From the NCBI GenBank assembly GCA_015234425.1, contig JADGNE010000030.1, positions 124,001-188,000 of the forward strand: a stretch of DNA of 64,000 bases, read 5' to 3'. A model generated the notes under the pieces. The model was not told the DNA's origin. It saw only the letters and a program-made list of their open reading frames with translations, and did no database searches. The position numbers and the translations under genes were made by a program. Of this stretch, positions 53,913 to 61,820 are shown one piece after another; position 1 is the stretch's first letter; each line of letters starts with the position of its first letter. Source of the stretch: Devosia sp. (GTDB taxonomy: Bacteria; Pseudomonadota; Alphaproteobacteria; Rhizobiales; Devosiaceae).

Positions 53913-54588
53913 GATTTCATCCCCTAGCATTGGAGCACCTATTGCGTCACCGCGCATCGACACGGAAGACGGCGTCGCATGGCACCTCGACGCATTGGTC
54001 GGCCGGGCGCCGCACCTTATGCCGATGCGCGACAAGGTCGGAATCGTCTCGCCGCGCGTCAATCCCATCGGTTTTGCAGGGCTCGCCAAAGTGGTCTGCG
54101 GGCAGCAGCTTTCCGTGCAGAGCGCGGCGGCGATCTGGGGGCGATTCGAAAAGCTACCCGGCGCCACGGACCCAGAGGGCTATCTGGCGCTGAGCGAAGA
54201 GGAGGTCCGCGGGATCGGCTTCTCGCGTGGAAAATTCGTCACCGTGCGTGGGGTGGCGGAATCCGTCCTGGCTGGTGAGCTCGACTTCGCCCATGTCGAT
54301 GCGTTGTCGGCCGAGGATGCAATCGCTGCGCTGACCGCCCTGAAGGGGATTGGGCCGTGGACGGCAGAGGTTTATCTCCTCTTTTGCGCCGGGCATCCGG
54401 ACGTGTTTCCAGCTGGGGATCTGGCGCTGCTCAAGGCGGCCCATCATGGTCTCGGGCTTGACGCGCGTCCGACGATCAAGGAGATGATCGCGCTGGCGGC
54501 CGAATGGGCGCCGCATCGATCTGCGGCGGCGCTGTTGTTCTGGCGCTATTTTGCCGCCCTGCGCGACCGGGAAGGAATATTGCTGTGA
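53911..54588 (+). CDS. DNA-3-methyladenine glycosylase II (HhH-GPD family)
   Basis: 225 residues. HhH-GPD base-excision enzyme that removes alkylated bases: the helix-hairpin-helix is ALKGIGPWTAEVYLLF, followed by the catalytic Asp in FPAGDLALL. The N-terminal part FAGLAKVVCGQQLSVQSAAAIWGRF is typical of AlkA-like enzymes. ATG 53911 is chosen; the coding strand crosses the first codon of gluQ on the other strand. Its stop overlaps the GTG of the esterase gene (GTGA). Confidence 0.88.
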   Translation: MISSPSIGAPIASPRIDTEDGVAWHLDALVGRAPHLMPMRDKVGIVSPRVNPIGFAGLAKVVCGQQLSVQSAAAIWGRFEKLPGATDPEGYLALSEEEVRGIGFSRGKFVTVRGVAESVLAGELDFAHVDALSAEDAIAALTALKGIGPWTAEVYLLFCAGHPDVFPAGDLALLKAAHHGLGLDARPTIKEMIALAAEWAPHRSAAALLFWRYFAALRDREGILL

Positions 54589-55244
54589 CCAAGCTCTCAG
54601 GCCCCATGCTGGCACCGGCCAATGGTCGGGCACCCGATAGTGCGGTGGTGCTGCTGCATGGCTATGGCAGCGACGGCAATGACCTGATCGGCCTCGCGCC
54701 CCATTGGCAGGACGCGCTGCCGGGCGCGATCTTTGTCTCGCCGCATGCACCCGAGCCGGCCGGAATGATCGGAGCAGGGTTTCAGTGGTTTGCTATCGAT
54801 TTTGGCGATGATCGGCTGGCCAGCCGCCAGACCGGCGTTCTCAAGGCGCGTCCGATCCTCGAGGAATTCCTCAACGAACTCTGGACCCAGACCGGAATCG
54901 CGCCCGAACGGACGGTGCTGGTCGGTTTCAGCCAGGGCGCGATGATGGCGCTTCATGTCGGCATGGCCCTGCCGCAGCGACTGATGGGCGTCGTCGGTTT
55001 TTCCGGGGCATTTCTGGCGCCCGAAGGGTTTGCGGCCGGCGCCACCAATGGCACGCCGGTCTGCCTCGTGCATGGCGACATGGACGACGTGGTGGAGCCT
55101 GCGCGCAGCGACGAGGCAGCTGCAGAACTGAAGGCTGCCGGTGTTGATGTGGCCTATCACGTCAGCCGTGGTGTCGGGCATGGCATTGCTCCCGATGGCC
55201 TTGGTTTTGCGACCCAATTCCTTGTCGATCAAGCCGCGAAATAG
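54585..55244 (+). CDS. Phospholipase/carboxylesterase (alpha/beta hydrolase)
   Basis: 219 residues of the phospholipase/carboxylesterase family. Oxyanion strand VVLLHGYGSDGNDL, nucleophile elbow GFSQGAM (Ser116), Asp in LVHGDMDDVV and His in SRGVGHGIAPD complete the triad. GTG 54585 overlaps the preceding stop (GTGA) and gives VTKLSGPML. It is cotranscribed with the glycosylase gene. Natural substrate unknown. Confidence 0.93.
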   Translation: MTKLSGPMLAPANGRAPDSAVVLLHGYGSDGNDLIGLAPHWQDALPGAIFVSPHAPEPAGMIGAGFQWFAIDFGDDRLASRQTGVLKARPILEEFLNELWTQTGIAPERTVLVGFSQGAMMALHVGMALPQRLMGVVGFSGAFLAPEGFAAGATNGTPVCLVHGDMDDVVEPARSDEAAAELKAAGVDVAYHVSRGVGHGIAPDGLGFATQFLVDQAAK

Positions 55245-55331
55245 TTAACAAAGCCGCTTCACAGCCCTGACACAAAGGGCGTAGTATAAGCGAGCTATGG
55301 ACCTACACGCTTCCCGTTTCGGGAGACTCTC

Positions 55332-55889
55332 GTGACCATCCATGTGTCGCCTGAGGCCTGTCCCGCTCTCGTGCTGAACGCCGATTTCCGGCCTCTCAGC
55401 TATTATCCACTTTCGTTATGGTCGTGGCAGGACGCGATCAAGGCGGTGTGTCTGGAACGGGTCAATATCGTCTCGCTCTACGACACCGTGGTGCATTCCC
55501 CCAGCTTTGAAATGCGCTTGCCGAGCGTGGTGGCGCTCAAGGATTACGTGACCCCGGCAAGGCATCCGGCCTTCACCCGGTTCAATGTTTTCCTGCGCGA
55601 TCGCTTTCAGTGCCAGTATTGCGGGTCGCGGGATGATCTGACCTTCGATCACGTCATTCCGCGCTCCAAGGGTGGGCTGACGACGTGGGAGAACGTGGTG
55701 GCGGCCTGTGCCCCGTGCAATCTTCGGAAAGCGAACCGGCTGCCGCGGGAGATAAAAATGTTCCCGCACCAGACGCCCTATGCACCGACGGTTCATGACC
55801 TGCACAACAATGGCCGGGCCTTTCCGCCCAACCACCTCCACAAAAGCTGGCTCGACTATCTTTATTGGGACATCGAGCTCGAACCCTGA
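55332..55889 (+). CDS. HNH endonuclease
   Basis: 185 residues. HNH core with two zinc-type Cys pairs: CQYC (94-97) and CAPC (126-129), with the catalytic His in FDHVIPRSKGG (107) and Asn121. The N-terminal part ALVLNADFRPLSYYPLSLWSWQDAI is a conserved alphaproteobacterial extension. Start GTG 55332. Such stand-alone HNH proteins are widespread in Rhizobiales chromosomes and their role is not known; no phage or restriction genes are adjacent. Confidence 0.93.
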   Translation: MTIHVSPEACPALVLNADFRPLSYYPLSLWSWQDAIKAVCLERVNIVSLYDTVVHSPSFEMRLPSVVALKDYVTPARHPAFTRFNVFLRDRFQCQYCGSRDDLTFDHVIPRSKGGLTTWENVVAACAPCNLRKANRLPREIKMFPHQTPYAPTVHDLHNNGRAFPPNHLHKSWLDYLYWDIELEP

Positions 55890-55920
55890 CCGCTTGCTGG
55901 CGTCGTCGTTAATAACTATT

Positions 55921-55936
55921 ATTGGCTTTGGCCAAT
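55921..55936. promoter_or_regulatory. Candidate ParD operator
   Basis: ATTGGC (55921-55926) and GCCAAT (55931-55936) form a perfect 16-base inverted repeat, 15 bases before parD and next to an AT-rich promoter-like AATAACTATT. Autoregulatory binding by the antitoxin is the expected use. Confidence 0.55.
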
Positions 55937-55951
55937 GACAGGAGACGCGCC

Positions 55952-56215
55952 ATGGCGATCAGTGCAGATCTGGGCGAAGTGCTCGAAAAGGTCGTGACCG
56001 ACCTCGTCGAGAACGGGCGCTATAATTCCAAGAGCGAAGTTTTGCGCGAGGGCGTGCGGTTGGTGCAGGAGCGGGAGGCAAGGCTGCGCGAGATGGATGC
56101 GATGATCCAGGCTGGGCTCGATGATATTGATGCTGGCAGAACGATCCCGGCGGAAGAGGTTTTTGCCGAGTTGAGACTGCTGGTCGCGGAGCTGGCGCAG
56201 AAAAAGGCGTCGTGA
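55952..56215 (+). CDS. parD: ParD-type antitoxin
   Basis: 87 residues. A ribbon-helix-helix DNA-binding N-terminus (ISADLGEVLEKVVTDLVENGRYNSKSEVLREGVRL) is followed by a helical toxin-neutralising tail. ATG 55952 has AGGAG 7 bases upstream. The operator-like dyad lies just before the gene. The stop overlaps the toxin's start (TGATG). Confidence 0.9.
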   Translation: MAISADLGEVLEKVVTDLVENGRYNSKSEVLREGVRLVQEREARLREMDAMIQAGLDDIDAGRTIPAEEVFAELRLLVAELAQKKAS

Positions 56216-56505
56216 TGCGTTTGCGCTTCTCGCGTGACGCCCAGAAAGATCTGGTGGAGATTGTCCGCTATATAGCCCGGGACAATCCGCTCCGGGCAAC
56301 CAGTTTTGCCGATGAACTGGTGCTGGCGTGCCAAGAGCTCGGGGATCATCCGGAGCGGTTTCCAAGTCTTAAGCGATACGCGGCCCGCGGACTGCGCCGC
56401 AGGCCCTATGGAAACTACTCGATCATCTATGCCGTTGGGTCGGACGTTGTGTTTATCGTTCGGATCATCTCGTCGGCACGAGATCTTGACGCGCTGGTCG
56501 ACTAA
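56215..56505 (+). CDS. parE: ParE/RelE-type toxin
   Basis: 96 residues of the RelE/ParE superfamily: FSRDAQKDLVEIVRYIARDNP, LACQELGDHPERFPSL and GLRRRPYGNYSIIYAVGSDVVFIVRIISSARDL. Most conserved basic and aromatic residues are present. ParE members poison gyrase. ATG 56215 directly follows the parD stop; GTG 56212 is an alternative. Its stop overlaps the stop of dsbB on the other strand by four bases. Confidence 0.9.
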   Translation: MRLRFSRDAQKDLVEIVRYIARDNPLRATSFADELVLACQELGDHPERFPSLKRYAARGLRRRPYGNYSIIYAVGSDVVFIVRIISSARDLDALVD

Positions 56506-57002
56506 CCCTTCCGGCGCGCCTGGAAGAGCATGGCGAAGGCGAGGAGGGCGACGATGGCGAGCGAGATCAGCGCGTTGTAGCCGGCCAGCGAAAGGCCGAG
56601 GAAGCGGAATTGAACGACGTCGCAGCCGATGACCGGGGTCATGTTGTTGAGCTGGTCGAAGCTAAAACTTTCGCCGACACCGGTGCATGCGGTTGGACCA
56701 GGCCAGAAGCCCCATTCGACGCCAGCGTGGTAGCTCCCCATATAGATGCCCCAGACGAAGATCGCCGTGACGATGGCCATCAGCGCGAACCAGATTTTCA
56801 GGGGCAGGCGGTTCCACAGAACGAGAATGCCGAGAAGGATCGGCAGGCCGATATAATAGGCCCAGCGCTGCTCGAGGCAGAGCTCGCAGGGATAGAGGCC
56901 CCCAAAATATTGGGACGCCAGCGCGCCCAGGATGGTGGCCAGTCCGAGCAGAAATGCCAGAGCTGATGTGAGCTTATCAAGTGGGCGGGAAAGAACTGCC
57001 AT
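56502..57002 (-). CDS. dsbB: Disulfide bond formation protein DsbB
   Basis: 166 residues, four transmembrane helices. First redox pair Cys39 and Cys42 in YPCELCLEQRW; second pair Cys106 (GPTACTG) and Cys127 (VIGCDVVQF). It reoxidises DsbA using quinone, thereby driving disulfide formation in periplasmic proteins. The N-terminus MAVLSRPLDKLTSALAF follows the usual topology. Ends overlapping parE; a region of short tandem repeats follows on the other side. Confidence 0.92.
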   Translation of the reverse strand: MAVLSRPLDKLTSALAFLLGLATILGALASQYFGGLYPCELCLEQRWAYYIGLPILLGILVLWNRLPLKIWFALMAIVTAIFVWGIYMGSYHAGVEWGFWPGPTACTGVGESFSFDQLNNMTPVIGCDVVQFRFLGLSLAGYNALISLAIVALLAFAMLFQARRKG

Positions 57003-57069
57003 GATCGGCCTCAGTGTGACGCTGCTTCGCCCATAGCCTTGCCAGTGGGCAAAAGCCAGACAGGAACAT

Positions 57070-57143
57070 GCTCGTGATCACGCAAATGCGCGCTCGAGAT
57101 CACGCAATGCGCGCTCGGTATTACTGAAACTCCCATTCTCGAG
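57070..57143. repeat. Short tandem repeat between dsbB and the DUF72 gene
   Basis: GATCACGCAAATGCGCGCTCG (57076-57096) is followed directly by a nearly identical copy lacking one base (57098-57117). A shorter relative CTCGAGATCACTCAAATG appears at 57138-57155. The block may reflect local duplication and is not coding in a sensible frame. Confidence 0.7.
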
Positions 57144-57144
57144 A

Positions 57145-57972
57145 TCACTCAAATGGGGTGATGTCCAGCGCCTTGGCCAGAGCCATGGCGTTGTCCGGGG
57201 CGTGCAGTTTGTCTTCGTGCACGAAATAGGCGTAGCAATCCCGGCCTGCATCTCGCCAGCCTGACATGGTTTTGGCCAGATCGGCAATGTCCTCGTCTGC
57301 GTAGCCATCGGCGTCGGGGCGGGCAGGGCCCTGCAGGCGGCAATAGGCAAAATCGGCGGTCAGGTCGCGGCTTGGATGGTCGGGGGTGTCGGCAATGACG
57401 CGGGCGATGTTGTGCTGGCGCAAAAGCGCATCGACGGCGGGATCGTCAAAGCTTGGATGGCGCATTTCGATGGCGTGGCGGATAAGAGTAACGCCATTTG
57501 GCTCGAGAAAGGGTGGGGCTTTGACGCCATCGGCTTGATGCGCGAGCCGCAGATAGGCGTCGATGTCCTGCGGCAGGAGGGGGAGAAAGCTCTCGAGTCG
57601 CGGCAGGTCGAACGGGAGATTGGGAGGTAATTGCCAGATGAATGGACCGAGGCGGTTGCCGAGGGCAAGCGGGCCCGAGCCAAAAAAATTGGCCAGCGGC
57701 TGAGCGCAGTCCTTGAGGCGCTTGATATGGGTGACGAGTTGCGGTCCCTTGATCGAGAACTGGAAGCCGTCAGGGGTCTCGCCCGCCCATTTGACAAAGC
57801 TCGCCGGCTTCTGGTTGGCCCGGAACGTGGCGTTGATCTCGATGCTGGTGAGATGCCGGCTGGCATAGTGCAGCTCTTTTTTCTGCACGAGGCCCTCCGG
57901 AAAGAAGCTGCCGCGCCAGGGTTCGAAAACCCAACCGGCGGTTCCGGTGCGAATTATGCCTTTGTCAGCCAT
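57145..57972 (-). CDS. DUF72 domain protein
   Basis: 275 residues with a TIM-barrel-like DUF72 (YecE) fold: RTGTAGWVFEPWRGSFFPEG, RHLTSIEINATFRANQKPASF, RLGPFIWQLPPNLPFDLPRL and the C-terminal YCYAYFVHEDKLHAPDNA-type segment. Function unknown. ATG 57972 (MADKGIIRTG) lies 9 bases after GGGAG; the frame continues far upstream but without similarity. The gene is followed by short tandem repeats. Confidence 0.9.
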   Translation of the reverse strand: MADKGIIRTGTAGWVFEPWRGSFFPEGLVQKKELHYASRHLTSIEINATFRANQKPASFVKWAGETPDGFQFSIKGPQLVTHIKRLKDCAQPLANFFGSGPLALGNRLGPFIWQLPPNLPFDLPRLESFLPLLPQDIDAYLRLAHQADGVKAPPFLEPNGVTLIRHAIEMRHPSFDDPAVDALLRQHNIARVIADTPDHPSRDLTADFAYCRLQGPARPDADGYADEDIADLAKTMSGWRDAGRDCYAYFVHEDKLHAPDNAMALAKALDITPFE

Positions 57973-58119
57973 TGCGCGCTCCCATTTGTGCAAGCTTGGA
58001 GAAGGCCGCAACGCTTGGCAAGCTCTCACGGTTGTGATCGAGCGACCCATCGGCTTGGTAATCATTTTTTGCCGTATTTGGGTGCATGGTGAACAAAACC
58101 TTGCCAGGGGCAGATTCGA

Positions 58120-58929
58120 TTGCGCAGACCCGATGTCGTTTCCATTGCTGCCCTCGCCCTTGTGTCGGCTGCATCGCAGGCTGCAATGGCCTGTGATGTG
58201 CTCGATATGCGGCCCGGTGGAACCGTTGTCGAAGTGACTGATGGCGATACGGTGGTACTCGATAGTGGCCAGCGTGTGCGGTTGATCGGGACCCAGGCGC
58301 CCAAACTGCCATTGGGACGCGAAGATTTCGAGATCTGGCCGCTGGCGCCTGAGGCTCAGAAAGTGCTGGCGGACCTCGCCCTCAACAAGCCCGTCCGCCT
58401 TGGCTTTGGCGGTGAGGAGATCGACCGGCACGAGCGGGTGCTCGCCCATATGTTCGTAGATGATGGGTCGGAGGAAATCTGGGCGCAATTGCATATGGTC
58501 GAGAAGGGCATGGCGCGGGTTTATTCCTTTCCCGACAATCGGAAATGCCTGGATATGCTGATGGCTGCGGAGGCGCGGGCGCGCGCCGCGCGGCTTGGCA
58601 TTTGGGCTGATCCCTATTACAGCGTTCGGGCGGCGGAAAAAGCAGGTGATCTGCTGACCCGCGCAGGGCATTACGAATTGGTGGAAGGCCGGGTTCTCCT
58701 CGCCGACCGCCAAGGCAGCCGCGTCTACCTCAATTTTGGCCGCTTCTGGAAAGAGGATTGTACGGCCGTCATCGAGGCACCGGCGTTGCGGCTGTTTACG
58801 GCAGACAAGCTGGATCCATTAGCACTTGAGGGGGCGCTCGTGCGGATCCGTGGATGGGTGGACGACCGGGACGGTCCACGCATCGAAGTGACGCATCCCG
58901 AACAGATTGAGGTCTTGGCGACGCAATGA
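58120..58929 (+). CDS. Exported thermonuclease-like (SNase) family protein
   Basis: 269 residues. An N-terminal signal-like stretch (VSIAALALVSAASQAAMA|C) leads into a staphylococcal nuclease fold: VVEVTDGDTVVLDSGQRVRLIGTQAPKL, VRLGFGGEEIDRHERVLAHMF and AARLGIWADPYY. Catalytic-type Arg residues are partly preserved (IGTQAP region replaces the usual I-D-A-P), so full activity is uncertain. The start TTG 58120 is unusual; no ATG precedes the signal peptide. It overlaps the M48 protease gene by four bases. Confidence 0.83.
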   Translation: MRRPDVVSIAALALVSAASQAAMACDVLDMRPGGTVVEVTDGDTVVLDSGQRVRLIGTQAPKLPLGREDFEIWPLAPEAQKVLADLALNKPVRLGFGGEEIDRHERVLAHMFVDDGSEEIWAQLHMVEKGMARVYSFPDNRKCLDMLMAAEARARAARLGIWADPYYSVRAAEKAGDLLTRAGHYELVEGRVLLADRQGSRVYLNFGRFWKEDCTAVIEAPALRLFTADKLDPLALEGALVRIRGWVDDRDGPRIEVTHPEQIEVLATQ

Positions 58930-60404
58930 CGGCGCTTTCCCTAAACAAGTCTCTGCGCGTCGGTATCCTGGCCGGGTCCCTCCTGGCCCTTTCGGCCTGC
59001 TCGTCCCTGACCGGCTCCAATATCAGTGTCAGCCAGACGGGCGATCGGCCTGCGCCGGCTGTCGTGCCCGCCGGCACGGAACCCGATGATGTCGTCATCG
59101 GGCGCCGCGAGCATCCGCGTATCATCGCGGCCTATGGCGGCGTCTATTCCGACCGCCAGGCCGAGATCATGGTCGCGCGCATCGTCGGCCGGCTGCTGGC
59201 TGCGTCCAACCAGCCCAATGCCCAGTTCCAGGTAACGATCCTTGATACATCCGAGGTCAATGCCTTCGCGCTGCCGGGCGGCTATATCTATGTGACGCGC
59301 GGCATCCTTGCCCTCGCCTCGGATACGAGCGAACTGGCGGCGGTTCTGGCCCACGAGATCGCCCACGTGACGCTGCGTCATGCGCGGGCGCGCACCGACA
59401 AGACGCGGACCACCCAGATCGTTGATCGGGTGATTACCGGGATTTTCGGTGGGGACGTCTCGACCGATGCTACGGCCAACCGCACGCGCCAGTCGCTGGC
59501 AGCATTCGGGCAGAACCAGGAGCTCGAGGCGGACCAGGAAGGCATCAAGTTTGCCGGCAAGGCTGGGTATGATCCTCAGGCCGCAGCGCGCTTCCTCGGC
59601 GTGATGAGCCGGTTCGCAGCCTTTTCAGCCGGCACCAGCGCCGGCGAGGACGGTTTCCTCTCATCCCACCCCTCGACGCCGGCCCGCATCAGCAAAGCCA
59701 TGGATACGGCGCGCTCGATGTTCGGCGCTTCGCAGCTGGGTGAGACCGACAGGGATGGCTATCTGGCCGCTATCTCGGGGCTGACCTTTGGCGACAGTCC
59801 GGCCCAGGGCTCGATCGTCGGCCAGCGCTTTATCCACCCGCGCTCGAAATTCTCCTTCACCGTGCCGCAGGGCTATGCGCTGCAATCGGCGCAGAGCGCT
59901 GTTGTGGGCGTGGCGGGGGATGGCGAGGCGGTGCGCTTCGACAGTGCCGACGTGCAGCCGAGCATGGCACTGACGGATTATCTCAAATCCGGCTGGATTG
60001 CCGGTCTCAAGGCCGACACCGTCAAGTCGCACAACTATAATGGCATCGACATGGCGTCGGGCCTGGCGCAGACCGACCAGTGGTTCTTCCGCGTGGCGGT
60101 AATGCGTCTCGATGGGGCGGTCTATCGCTTCATCTTTGCGGCTAAGGCCGACAGTGCGCGCTTTGCCCAGGGGGCCGAATCCACGATCCAGAGTTTCCGC
60201 CGCGCCGATGCAAGCGATCTCAACCAGATCCGCAAGCTGACGACGCGCATCATCACCGCCAAAAGTGGTGACACTGCGGACACCCTGGCCCGGCAGATGG
60301 CCAATATCCCCGGCGGACGCGACCTCTTCTATATCCTCAATAACCTTTACCCCGGCGATCCCGTCGCCGCGGGGCAGAAGTATAAGGTTGTGGCGCTGAA
60401 CTAG
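58926..60404 (+). CDS. M48-family metalloprotease lipoprotein with LysM domain
   Basis: 492 residues. A lipobox LSAC (Cys25) marks an outer-membrane or inner-membrane lipoprotein. The zinc site is HEIAH at 143-147 with the third ligand Glu in QELEADQEG near 200; this is the LoiP/BepA-like periplasmic M48 pattern. A middle domain of unknown type (about 290-430) is followed by a C-terminal LysM-like module (TAKSGDTADTLARQM ... GQKYKVVALN). It should degrade or assist assembly of outer-membrane proteins. It is co-translated with the SNase-like gene. Confidence 0.92.
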   Translation: MTALSLNKSLRVGILAGSLLALSACSSLTGSNISVSQTGDRPAPAVVPAGTEPDDVVIGRREHPRIIAAYGGVYSDRQAEIMVARIVGRLLAASNQPNAQFQVTILDTSEVNAFALPGGYIYVTRGILALASDTSELAAVLAHEIAHVTLRHARARTDKTRTTQIVDRVITGIFGGDVSTDATANRTRQSLAAFGQNQELEADQEGIKFAGKAGYDPQAAARFLGVMSRFAAFSAGTSAGEDGFLSSHPSTPARISKAMDTARSMFGASQLGETDRDGYLAAISGLTFGDSPAQGSIVGQRFIHPRSKFSFTVPQGYALQSAQSAVVGVAGDGEAVRFDSADVQPSMALTDYLKSGWIAGLKADTVKSHNYNGIDMASGLAQTDQWFFRVAVMRLDGAVYRFIFAAKADSARFAQGAESTIQSFRRADASDLNQIRKLTTRIITAKSGDTADTLARQMANIPGGRDLFYILNNLYPGDPVAAGQKYKVVALN

Positions 60405-60456
60405 GGTTTTGCGAGGTGAGAGGGCGCAGTCCCTCTTGCCGTCGGGATTGAAGGCC

Positions 60457-60535
60457 GGAGACGAAGGGTCTGCCGTCGTCTCCACGTGGCTTGGCTTCGG
60501 TGCTCAGTGAAGTGAAGGCTGGATTGCCCGGGCAA
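60457..60535. repeat. Hairpin and palindrome between the M48 protease and mutT genes
   Basis: GGAGACGA (60457-60464) pairs with TCGTCTCC (60476-60483); further on TTGCCCGGGCAA (60524-60535) is a perfect palindrome. No T-run makes a classical terminator on either strand. Confidence 0.4.
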
Positions 60536-60559
60536 GCCAGGCAAAGACGATCGCTTGGG

Positions 60560-60979
60560 TCAGAGCAGGTCGCAGAGGGCGGCGATGAGCGGCTCATCGG
60601 CGGGGGGCATGGGGTAGTCGCGCAGGGCCTGCGGGCGGACCCATTTGAGGGCCTTGTGTTCGCTGGCGGTGGGCATGCCCTGCCAGCGGCGGCAGGCGTA
60701 GAGCGGCATCAAGAGGTGCATGTGCTCATAGGAGTGGCTGGCAAACGAAACCGGCGCCAGACAGGCTTCCTTGGTCTCGATCCCCAGCTCTTCGCGCAGT
60801 TCGCGGATGAGGGCTGCCTCCGGGGTTTCACCGGGCTCGATCTTGCCACCCGGAAACTCCCACATGCCGGCCATGTGTTTGCCTTCCGGGCGCTGGGCAA
60901 TCAGCACGCGACGATCAGCGTCCACAAGAGCACAGGCAACGACGAGCAGGATTGGCTTGTCGGTCACGATCTCACTCAC
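60560..60979 (-). CDS. mutT: (Deoxy)nucleoside triphosphate pyrophosphohydrolase, MutT-like
   Basis: 139 residues. Nudix box [18 protein letters not shown] with REELGIE (about 38-60), preceded by the fold-typical MWEFPGG. The N-terminus [29 protein letters not shown] and the C-terminal [16 protein letters not shown] are family-typical. It removes oxidised nucleotides such as 8-oxo-dGTP. It overlaps the GNAT gene by four bases (ATGA), within the argJ-GNAT-mutT operon known from other Rhizobiales. Confidence 0.93.
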   Translation of the reverse strand: MSEIVTDKPILLVVACALVDADRRVLIAQRPEGKHMAGMWEFPGGKIEPGETPEAALIRELREELGIETKEACLAPVSFASHSYEHMHLLMPLYACRRWQGMPTASEHKALKWVRPQALRDYPMPPADEPLIAALCDLL

Positions 60980-61731
60980 TTGGGCGCTCCGGGAATGCGG
61001 TAGTGATAGTCATACTTGTGAGTGTAGCCGAGGCCCGAATAGAGGCCGAGGGCGGCGGTATTGCCGGCCTCGACATTGAGCGCGGCGAACTGGGCGCCTT
61101 CGCGCTTGGCCCAGGCAAGGCCTGAGTTCATCATCGCCTTGCCCAGTCCCTGGCGACGGCGCGTGGTGTCGGTGACCACATTGCCGGCAACAACGATGCC
61201 GTCGGCGAGGGCCATGATTGCGGTGGCGACGGCTTCGCCGTCCCGGGTGAGGACAACACCCGTGGCTGAGGTCTTGATGGCAGCGGTAAGGTTTTTCAGC
61301 CCCTCCAGCGTCGCGGCGTCGTATCCCTGCAGCTTCTGCTGGGCGCCGAGAAATTTTGGGTCGCTCAGGGGCAAGAATTCGGCATGGGGATCGGCTTCGT
61401 GATCGCCCAGCGCCATGGCGTAGACATGACTTTCACCAATCGTCTGCCAGCCGGATTCGTCAAGCGTGGCATTGAGCTCGTATGGCGCAAGCGGGGTGAT
61501 GCGGAACACCGGCTTGACCTGGCGGATGATCATCCAGGTGCAGGCCGAGATCACACGCAGATCGGCGTCCTCAAAATCATCCGGGTCGAGGCACTGCACG
61601 GAATTGGCGCGCTTGGTGTAGCCGCCGGCAGCGCGACGTACCCAGGAGCCGTCCCACTTCTCTTCGATACCGGGCCAGGCCTGAAGGCTGGCCCGCTCGA
61701 TGGCTTCAATATCGGGAAGGGAGGTGGACAT
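60976..61731 (-). CDS. GNAT family N-acetyltransferase
   Basis: 251 residues. A divergent N-terminal half and a C-terminal GNAT domain: [22 protein letters not shown], then the acetyl-CoA loop [23 protein letters not shown] and the end [22 protein letters not shown]. The start ATG 61731 follows AGGGAGG. Substrate unknown. It is downstream of argJ with a dispersed palindrome between and upstream of mutT with an overlap. Confidence 0.88.
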   Translation of the reverse strand: MSTSLPDIEAIERASLQAWPGIEEKWDGSWVRRAAGGYTKRANSVQCLDPDDFEDADLRVISACTWMIIRQVKPVFRITPLAPYELNATLDESGWQTIGESHVYAMALGDHEADPHAEFLPLSDPKFLGAQQKLQGYDAATLEGLKNLTAAIKTSATGVVLTRDGEAVATAIMALADGIVVAGNVVTDTTRRRQGLGKAMMNSGLAWAKREGAQFAALNVEAGNTAALGLYSGLGYTHKYDYHYRIPGAPK

Positions 61732-61756
61732 AGTGTCTTCCGGCTTTCTGAGACAT

Positions 61757-61801
61757 CCCCCCAAACCCAGCCCCTCTCCCGGAGGGACGAGGGGACTGGG
61801 G
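61757..61801. repeat. Dispersed palindromic repeat (single arm)
   Basis: CCCAGCCCCTCTCCC opposes GGAGGGACGAGGGGACTGGG across a small loop. It matches one arm of the 48.6-kb repeat (CCCTCTCCC ... GGGGCGAGGGGACT). Located in the argJ-GNAT gap. Confidence 0.7.
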
Positions 61802-61820
61802 CGGCGGCTATCGATGAATT

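Noticed and set aside
57078..57350. 90-codon minus-strand frame over the end of the DUF72 gene and the tandem repeats
   Set aside because: Runs out of frame through DUF72 coding sequence; its readable tail comes from the repeat block only.
57145..58713. 522-codon minus-strand frame extending the DUF72 gene upstream
   Set aside because: Upstream part is antisense to the SNase-like gene and has no similarity; the ATG at 57972 gives the DUF72 start.
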